DNA of 33,368 bases from an uncultured Bacteroidota bacterium (GTDB lineage: Bacteria > Bacteroidota > Bacteroidia > Bacteroidales > WCHB1-69), in contig CACYHL010000004.1 of NCBI GenBank assembly GCA_902774205.1, forward strand, positions 1 to 33,368, written 5' to 3'. Under the pieces are notes generated by a model. It ran no database searches. It was not told the DNA's origin and saw only the letters and a program-made list of their open reading frames with translations. Below, in pieces: positions 28,140-33,368 of the stretch; position 1 is the first letter of the stretch; each line of letters begins with the position of its first letter. The translations under genes were made by a program, and so were the position numbers.

Positions 28140-29744
28140 TTATTTTTTTGCGGCTTTAGCCTTCATTCTCCTATTCAAGGTCTGAATACATTCGCGTGTC
28201 GGGATGATGACAGAAACACCTTGATATTCAAGCTCTTCTGTGATAATCCGTGCGTTCTCGTCCTGATTTGCCTTGAGAGGTTTTATGATGCGGATGTGCT
28301 CTTCTTCAACGCCCAAGCCTTTGCAGATGTTGCCCAAAACGCCGAGCGCGTGCGAATCCTGTCCGCCGGTCATACCTGTGGTGCTGTTGTCGAGAATCAG
28401 CACGGTAATCGGCGTGTGTTCGTATATAGCGTCCAAGAGAGAGGTCATGCCGCTGTGGGTGAAGGTTGAATCGCCGATGACCGCGACCGCCGGAAGCAGC
28501 CCCGCGTCAGCAGCGCCCTTTGCCATGGTGATTGACGCACCCATGTCAACGGTGGAGTAGATGGCGTTGTACGGAGGCAGCGCGCCGAGAGTGTAGCAAC
28601 CGATGTCGGCGAAGACCTTTCCGGGACCATATTTCTCCATCGCCTGATTCAGGGCAAGGTATGAGTCGACGTGCGGGCAGCCGTTGCACAGCGCGGGTGG
28701 GCGCGGAACAACGATTGACGGCACAGGTGAGCCAATCTGCTCCTTGAGGCCGAGTGCGCGGGCGACAAGGTTGGGGTTAAGTTCGCCATCCCGTGGAAGG
28801 GTGCCGTCCATGCGGCCTTTTATGTTGCCGGTACGGTTCAAAATTCCACGCACCTGCTCCTCAATGAACGGATAACCCTCTTCAATTACAATGACGCTTT
28901 CGCATTCGTCAACCATCTTTGCGATAAGCGCGCTCGGAAGCGGATATTGCGAGATTTTCAAAATCGGGTGCGGGCATTTTGTCCCGACATAATTTTCCAT
29001 AACATAGTTATACGCTATGCCAGAGGCAATTATGCCGACTTTCTTGTCAGTCCCGTCAACAAATTTATTATATTTTGAATTGAAAGCCTCATTCTCAAAA
29101 TCTTTCTGTTTTGCCAAAAGTGCACGGTAGTGGTTGCGGGCGTTGGCAGGCAGCAAGATGAACTTTTTCGGGTCAGTGTTCGGGTTGAGTGCGTTCTGCG
29201 GTTTCGCGGTTTTGCGCTCCACGCCTGCGCGCGAGTGGGCAAGACGCGTGGTCACACGAATCAGCACAGGGGTCTTGTATTTCTCTGAAAACTCGAATGC
29301 CTCGTATGCCATGTCGTATGCTTCCTGCTGGTTCGATGGCTCGAAAGTCGGAATCAGCGCGAATTTGGAATAGTAGCGAGAGTCCTGCTCGTCTTGTGAG
29401 GAGTGCATTGATGGGTCATCGGCGACCACGACAACCAGACCGCCGTGCGCGCCTGTGATTGAGGAGTTCATGAACGGGTCGGCAGCGACATTCAAGCCCA
29501 CATGCTTCATGCAGACCATGGCGCGTTTGCCAGCATACGACATTCCTATCGCCGACTCCATCGCTGTTTTCTCGTTGCCCGCCCAAATGCGGTGCACGTT
29601 GCCCTCAACAGCTTGCTTCGACTGTTGGATGAATTCTGTTATTTCGGTAGATGGCGTCCCCGGATAGGCATACACCCCCGACAATCCGCCGTCTAAAGCT
29701 CCTTGAGCTATGGCTTCAACGCCTAATAAAAGAGTTTTTGACAT
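28140..29744 (-). CDS. iorA: Indolepyruvate oxidoreductase subunit alpha (TPP-dependent), without ferredoxin tail
   Basis: 534 residues. The N-terminal pyrimidine-binding part has GVYAYPGTPSTEITEF and the family loop SMHSSQDEQDSRYY. PPALCNGCPHVDSYLAL is near residue 352, and the TPP/Mg motif GDSTFTHSGMTSLLDA...LDNSTTGMTGGQD is near 420-460. The classical archaeal enzyme continues for about 70-100 residues into a two-cluster ferredoxin domain. Here the protein stops soon after IIPTRECIQTLNRR, with no CxxCxxCxxxC motif, so electrons must leave through another route. My recollection is that short IorA is usual in Bacteroidetes. Operon order: lipoprotein, DUF5606 gene, iorA, iorB. Confidence 0.94.
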   Translation of the reverse strand: MSKTLLLGVEAIAQGALDGGLSGVYAYPGTPSTEITEFIQQSKQAVEGNVHRIWAGNEKTAMESAIGMSYAGKRAMVCMKHVGLNVAADPFMNSSITGAHGGLVVVVADDPSMHSSQDEQDSRYYSKFALIPTFEPSNQQEAYDMAYEAFEFSEKYKTPVLIRVTTRLAHSRAGVERKTAKPQNALNPNTDPKKFILLPANARNHYRALLAKQKDFENEAFNSKYNKFVDGTDKKVGIIASGIAYNYVMENYVGTKCPHPILKISQYPLPSALIAKMVDECESVIVIEEGYPFIEEQVRGILNRTGNIKGRMDGTLPRDGELNPNLVARALGLKEQIGSPVPSIVVPRPPALCNGCPHVDSYLALNQAMEKYGPGKVFADIGCYTLGALPPYNAIYSTVDMGASITMAKGAADAGLLPAVAVIGDSTFTHSGMTSLLDAIYEHTPITVLILDNSTTGMTGGQDSHALGVLGNICKGLGVEEEHIRIIKPLKANQDENARIITEELEYQGVSVIIPTRECIQTLNRRMKAKAAKK

Positions 29745-29793
29745 AAATTATATTTTTAATGGTTTGATTTCTTTTTATTGAATGAAAATCCCG

Positions 29794-30228
29794 CTATTCC
29801 TGTTTTGCCTCAGCGGGTTCAGCTTCACCTTCCGCAGGTTCTTCTTTATCATCAACTAAATTATTCTCTAACAAGATGTTATACCAAGACAAAACCTTTT
29901 TCATGTTAGAAACATAAACTCTGTCACGGTCATAATCAGGCAGAATTTCAGAAAAATAGGTTTTCAGTTTTTCGCTGTCATGCAAAATGTTGGGAGCCTT
30001 GCAGCCGTTCTCTTTTTTGTAAATAGACTGGAAAACTTTCAAGAGCGGGACATCGCCGTCGTTGGTGAAAATTGATATGTTTTCCAATACTGCGACCCCG
30101 TCACTCGAAAATGCAGGAAACCGCTTGCCGTCAGCAAATGACTCAACTATAAAACTTGTTTTGGCTTTAGAAACCAATTTGAAAAGTCCTCCTTTGCCTG
30201 TGATTGATAATACCTTGCTTAAATCCAT
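29794..30228 (-). CDS. DUF5606 family protein
   Basis: 144 residues. The opening LSKVLSITGKGGLFKLVSKA, followed by SFIVESFADGKRFPAFSS and the NDGDVPLLKVF segment, is the pattern I know as DUF5606, a small conserved cytoplasmic family largely restricted to Bacteroidetes, function unknown. The last 20 residues are a Glu/Ala-rich tail (EEPAEGEAEPAEAKQE) and probably disordered. It lies 49 bp before iorA and 21 bp after the lipoprotein gene on the same strand. Confidence 0.85.
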   Translation of the reverse strand: MDLSKVLSITGKGGLFKLVSKAKTSFIVESFADGKRFPAFSSDGVAVLENISIFTNDGDVPLLKVFQSIYKKENGCKAPNILHDSEKLKTYFSEILPDYDRDRVYVSNMKKVLSWYNILLENNLVDDKEEPAEGEAEPAEAKQE

Positions 30229-30249
30229 TTTTTAGTTTTATTTGTTTGA

Positions 30250-31101
30250 TTAATAATATGTTATATTCCTTTTGCGAAGATAAAGCGGACGATTGTTCAC
30301 GCTTTTCTCCTCTTTAGTCCAATTGCCATGCTTATCATAATCGCTGAACATAGAGCTTTCGCGAATCTGGTGAAGCCGGTCCTCATAAATTATTTTCACA
30401 ACATGTCCCTGCTGATTGTACTCGGTGTAAGTGTATTCTATTAACTCGTCACCAGTCTTGAAAACCCTTCTGTTAACCTCATCACCGTAGTTGTCGTACT
30501 CGATAGTGGCGTACTTGAACAATTTGCCGGAGGGCTCAAACTCCTCAATGCGAGCCACGAGTCCGGCTTTGTTGTATGCAATACGGCTGCGCATCGCGAC
30601 ACCGCCCCTGTGATGAGTCATCTCTACAACATTGCCTTTGTCATCTGTCTTATAATCAATAAAATAGATAAGCGAATCCATTTTGTAACACGACTCTTTA
30701 GACTTGAATCCGTAACGGTTATATTCAAAAACAGTTTTGCCTATCAGTGAATTTGCCGTATTATATGTTTCGTGTGCAAGTTCTTTTGCTTCAGAAGAAT
30801 AGGTTATGATTTCCTTATAGGTGGTGTCATTTTCGTTTCCAAGTCTGACAATGCTTGTAAGATAGCCGTCAGAACTGTAATTCTGCACTATTGTTGAAAG
30901 TTTTTCTCCTTCAGAAAAGCCGTCAGTGGAATCTGGAATAAGTGCAATGCTTTCTGTCTCAATACTTTTAACTTGACCAAAGATATGTGAACGTTGCAGA
31001 TGGTTTTTCTCAATATCAGGAACGATAACTATCTCTTTCTGTTTTCGACCGCACCCGAAAAGTGCAGTGACACAGAACAGAAAAATCAGAAACCGCTTCA
31101 T
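30250..31101 (-). CDS. Lipoprotein with YD-like repeats, unknown function
   Basis: 283 residues from the chosen ATG, which gives a compact lipoprotein signal (MKRFLIFLFCVTALFGC, Cys17). An in-frame ATG seven codons earlier (31122) is less likely because it adds polar residues before the hydrophobic stretch. From about residue 75 the chain has a loose repeat of aromatic-rich strands: FEYNRYGFKSKE, DYKTDDKGNVVEM, IAYNKAGLVARIEEF, IEYDNYGDEVNRR, TEYNQQGHVVKI, SDYDKHGNWTKEE. These resemble the YD/Rhs beta-strand pattern, but are single-domain size. It is not recognised beyond that. It is probably exported to the periplasm or outer membrane and sits at the head of the DUF5606-ior gene run. Confidence 0.82.
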   Translation of the reverse strand: MKRFLIFLFCVTALFGCGRKQKEIVIVPDIEKNHLQRSHIFGQVKSIETESIALIPDSTDGFSEGEKLSTIVQNYSSDGYLTSIVRLGNENDTTYKEIITYSSEAKELAHETYNTANSLIGKTVFEYNRYGFKSKESCYKMDSLIYFIDYKTDDKGNVVEMTHHRGGVAMRSRIAYNKAGLVARIEEFEPSGKLFKYATIEYDNYGDEVNRRVFKTGDELIEYTYTEYNQQGHVVKIIYEDRLHQIRESSMFSDYDKHGNWTKEEKSVNNRPLYLRKRNITYY

Positions 31102-31221
31102 GATAACAGGGTGTTGATTCAATCGGCAAAGTTACACAAAAATCTTGAAATACCTATGCGCGGACAAAACATGACATTGCACAAGTTCGACATGGGAACT
31201 CATAAGCACTTGATAGAAAGA

Positions 31222-31761
31222 CTATTTCGCTCCTACGAAGTAATCCTCCTTATTCTCAAAAAGTATATTGAAACTTGTCATACTGCCGTAAATGCGTGTG
31301 ATGTATTGCTGCAAATGGACTTTTTCCTCATCGGTAAGCGAGTCGCTGCTGTTGATATTCTGCTCAAGCACGCGGAGTCGGTCACGCATCATAACTATTT
31401 TGTGGAAGAAGGTCTCAATTGGCATCTCTTTTGGCTTAAGATCCTGATTCGCAGGCTGTAGCACCATTGTGCCGCCAATCCATCTTTTACCGAGTTCGAC
31501 ACGGTTTTCAAGTCCATTATACTTGTTAAGTATATGTTTTAACATTTTTTCAATGTCACTGATTGTCATTTCCGGACGTTTTTCATCGCCATCTTCATTT
31601 TCAGCAACGACTTCAAGTTGAAGATTCAGTTTTGAGAACTCCACTTCTCCTCCACGGACAAAAATAATCTTATATGACAGCGCATTGTGCTGACTAATAA
31701 TACCTTCACCGTATTTCGGGTGCGAAACACGTGTGCCCACTTTTAAATTTTCCAAATCCAT
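31222..31761 (-). CDS. Conserved hypothetical protein with tudor-like N-terminus
   Basis: 179 residues, no signal peptide. Residues 6-45 (VGTRVSHPKYGEGIISQ, then KIIFVRGGEVEFS) resemble the small beta-barrel found at the end of UvrD/PcrA helicases and in CarD-like proteins. The rest is helical and charged, with a leucine-rich segment near residues 70-85 and 130-150. No catalytic motif is seen. It may bind nucleic acid or RNA polymerase, but this is inference from the N-terminal pattern only. Confidence 0.75.
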   Translation of the reverse strand: MDLENLKVGTRVSHPKYGEGIISQHNALSYKIIFVRGGEVEFSKLNLQLEVVAENEDGDEKRPEMTISDIEKMLKHILNKYNGLENRVELGKRWIGGTMVLQPANQDLKPKEMPIETFFHKIVMMRDRLRVLEQNINSSDSLTDEEKVHLQQYITRIYGSMTSFNILFENKEDYFVGAK

Positions 31762-32011
31762 ATTATTTCTCTAATTAATTACTAATCAAAATGTTATCAA
31801 AAAAATCAATACATCATAAATTTCACGGCAAAAGTAATCAAAATTGCGCAATCTGTATTCGGGCATACTCATAAAATTCTGTATTTGCAATCGAAAGTCG
31901 CTTGAGGGGGTAAGAAGCGCATAACATGAGAAACAAACTGTAAACTGTTCACCGAAAGAGTGATTAACTGAATATCAGTAAAATAAATGAACAGAATAAA
32001 CAAATTAAAAT

Positions 32012-32029
32012 ATTATAAATTTTTATAAT
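32012..32029. promoter_or_regulatory. Inverted repeat upstream of the methyltransferase promoter
   Basis: ATTATAAA-TT-TTTATAAT has perfect 8-bp arms. It lies 40 bp upstream of the -7 box, where a control protein of a restriction-modification system could bind. In AT-rich DNA, chance is a real alternative. Confidence 0.35.
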
Positions 32030-32068
32030 TCCACAGGCAAAAAAAACGGAGGATATTCATAAAAAATG

Positions 32069-32076
32069 TAATTTTG
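32069..32076 (+). promoter_or_regulatory. -7 box of the methyltransferase operon
   Basis: TAATTTTG matches TAnnTTTG and ends 19 bp before the ATG at 32096. A -33 element is not clear. Confidence 0.45.
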
Positions 32077-32095
32077 TAGCCCAATACAAAGTACT

Positions 32096-33103
32096 ATGAA
32101 CGGAACTGGAACTATAGGATTAAATACTGCCCAAGCTAATAAGAAAGATGAATTTTATACTCAGATTTCGGATATTGAAGCTGAATTAAAATACTATAAA
32201 TCATATTTTAAAGGCAAGGTCGTCTATTGTAACTGTGACGACCCGCTTGTAAGCAATTTTACCAAATTTTTCATTTCGCATTTCCAAGAATATGGATTAA
32301 AAAAACTCATCTCTACCTGCTACAAACCTAATTACCATGACTTTTTCATGCCAAACATTCAAGAATATGCAACATACATAGAATACAATGGTACATCTGA
32401 TAGTTTAAGACCTAAAAAACTTAAAGGCAATGGTGATTTCCGAAGCAAGGAATGCATTAAATTTTTATGTGATTCAGATGTTGTTGTTACTAATCCTCCA
32501 TTTTCTTTGTTTCGTTCTTTTATAAATCTACTCTTTGAATACAAAAAAGATTTTCTTATCATTGGCAACGTAAACGCAATATCATACAAAGTGTGTTTCA
32601 ATCATATACTAAACAATGAAATGTGGTTAGGAAGAAGCATTCACAGCGGAGACAGAGAATTCCGTGTCCCTGACGATTACCCACTTGAAGCCGCTGGTTT
32701 CAGGATTGATAAATCAGGGAACAAATATATACGTGTAAAAGGTGTGAGATGGTTTACAAATATTGATTATGAAGGAAGACACAAATGGTTACAACTCACA
32801 CGAGAATACACACCTGAACGTTATCATAAATTTGACAAAATCGATGCGATTAACGTAAGCAAGACCAAAGACATTCCATTTGATTATGATGGTCTTATGG
32901 GAGTGCCAATCACATACTTGGATTACTTTAATCCTGCGCAATACATTCTTATAGGAAATGAATATTCACTTAATATTTCAGGCGGTCGTGGATATATCAA
33001 CGGACAACGCATGTACAGCCGTATTTTTATACAACGAAATCCGAATGCTCCGCAGCAACCCATTTTTAAAATAGGCAATCTATTCGAAACTGCTAATGTA
33101 TGA
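32096..33103 (+). CDS. Adenine-specific DNA methyltransferase, EcoRI family
   Basis: 335 residues, close to M.EcoRI (326). It matches the EcoRI-methylase family: YYKSYFKGKVVYCNCDDP near residue 35-50 as the cofactor-side motif, DVVVTNPPFSLFRSF (NPPF catalytic motif) near residue 130, and the family's FLIIGNVNAISYK. It methylates adenine at a specific site with S-adenosylmethionine. Its TGA overlaps the next ATG (ATGA), so the second methyltransferase is translationally coupled. Composition is AT-rich relative to the housekeeping genes, as expected for mobile defence genes. No EcoRI-like endonuclease is visible before the window ends. Confidence 0.93.
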   Translation: MNGTGTIGLNTAQANKKDEFYTQISDIEAELKYYKSYFKGKVVYCNCDDPLVSNFTKFFISHFQEYGLKKLISTCYKPNYHDFFMPNIQEYATYIEYNGTSDSLRPKKLKGNGDFRSKECIKFLCDSDVVVTNPPFSLFRSFINLLFEYKKDFLIIGNVNAISYKVCFNHILNNEMWLGRSIHSGDREFRVPDDYPLEAAGFRIDKSGNKYIRVKGVRWFTNIDYEGRHKWLQLTREYTPERYHKFDKIDAINVSKTKDIPFDYDGLMGVPITYLDYFNPAQYILIGNEYSLNISGGRGYINGQRMYSRIFIQRNPNAPQQPIFKIGNLFETANV

Positions 33104-33368
33104 GCCAGAAATACCAGATAGAAAACAGAAGGTATATTGGTAACAAAACCAAACTTAATAAATGGATAATGCAAATTATTCAGGAATTTGCACCTAATGC
33201 TAAAACATTCTGTGATATATTTTCAGGCACAGGAACAGTCGCCAATCAGGCAATAGCAAACTTTGAAAATGTAATAATAAACGACATTCTTTTCTCAAAT
33301 CAGGTTATAATACAAAAAGAATTATTGAATCTCCAAAAAAGGACGGCCTCCAAAGATGATGTGCTTAA
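33100..33368 (+). CDS. D12-class N6-adenine DNA methyltransferase, 3' end beyond window
   Basis: 89 codons are visible and the frame is open at the right edge. RRYIGNKTKLNKWI near the N-terminus and CDIFSGTGTVANQAI (the FxGxG S-adenosylmethionine motif), followed by VIINDILF, match the Dam/D12 class, whose first 40 residues look just like this. It starts in a 4-bp overlap (ATGA) with the EcoRI-family gene. Two adenine methyltransferases of different class in tandem are typical of systems with asymmetric recognition sites, each enzyme modifying one strand. The rest of the gene and any endonuclease lie to the right. Confidence 0.85.
   Translation, partial: MSQKYQIENRRYIGNKTKLNKWIMQIIQEFAPNAKTFCDIFSGTGTVANQAIANFENVIINDILFSNQVIIQKELLNLQKRTASKDDVL

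Larger units (their letters stand above)
31762..32095. other. AT-rich intergenic region between divergent genes
   Basis: 334 bp with no credible coding region. On the minus strand a TACTTTTG box (31836-31829) could serve the gene starting at 31761. On the plus strand TAATTTTG (32069-32076) could serve the methyltransferase. An 18-bp inverted repeat lies at 32012-32029. A CGCTT/AAGCG pair near 31899-31920 could form a small hairpin. Nothing else was recognised. Confidence 0.55.

Overview
The window looks like a chromosome segment of an uncultured or little-studied member of the Bacteroidales (Bacteroidetes). Four lines of evidence point there: promoter-like boxes of the Bacteroidetes type (TAnnTTTG) with no Shine-Dalgarno sequences, a C-terminal T9SS sorting domain, families that are almost confined to the phylum (DUF5606, WG-repeat lipoproteins, a DUF5106-like thioredoxin-fold protein), and the amino-acid-fermentation gene set (hutH, gdhA, iorAB, an M13 peptidase). 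No rRNA, tRNA or CRISPR array was seen.

Left part (1-11.9 kb), accessory. About 10 kb of visibly GC-rich DNA is read right to left. It holds a tyrosine recombinase (9937-8807), a secreted T9SS-sorted protein (8677-7241), and a giant SpvB / FG-GAP / YD-repeat (Rhs, TcB/TcC-like) protein that starts at 7143 and is still open after 2381 codons at the left edge. Facing it on the + strand is an orphan Rhs tip (10155-10940). It has about 50 residues of conserved Rhs core, then an AT-rich JAB-like toxin domain, with its own promoter-like box. A secreted protein of unknown family follows with zero spacing (10941-11873) and is a candidate immunity gene. Because the orphan core lies inverted to the large rhs gene with a recombinase between them, inversion at the core homology would exchange toxin tips. 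This is the most interesting hypothesis in the window.

Middle part (11.9-27.5 kb), mostly housekeeping. On the - strand is an M13 peptidase lipoprotein - YigZ/IMPACT - histidine ammonia-lyase cluster, then an agmatinase-family gene. On the + strand are gapA, clpB, and ddl followed by a periplasmic thioredoxin-fold protein. A WG-repeat lipoprotein (-) is divergent from glutamate dehydrogenase (+), and a CAT-like acetyltransferase follows. Clear intrinsic terminators follow gapA, gdhA and the CAT-like gene.

Right part (27.5-33.4 kb). On the - strand is a run of hypothetical (tudor-like start), lipoprotein, DUF5606, iorA and iorB. At the right edge, on the + strand, an AT-rich modification locus begins. 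An EcoRI-family adenine methyltransferase overlaps by 4 bp (ATGA) a D12-class adenine methyltransferase that runs off the window. This is probably the start of a restriction-modification system.
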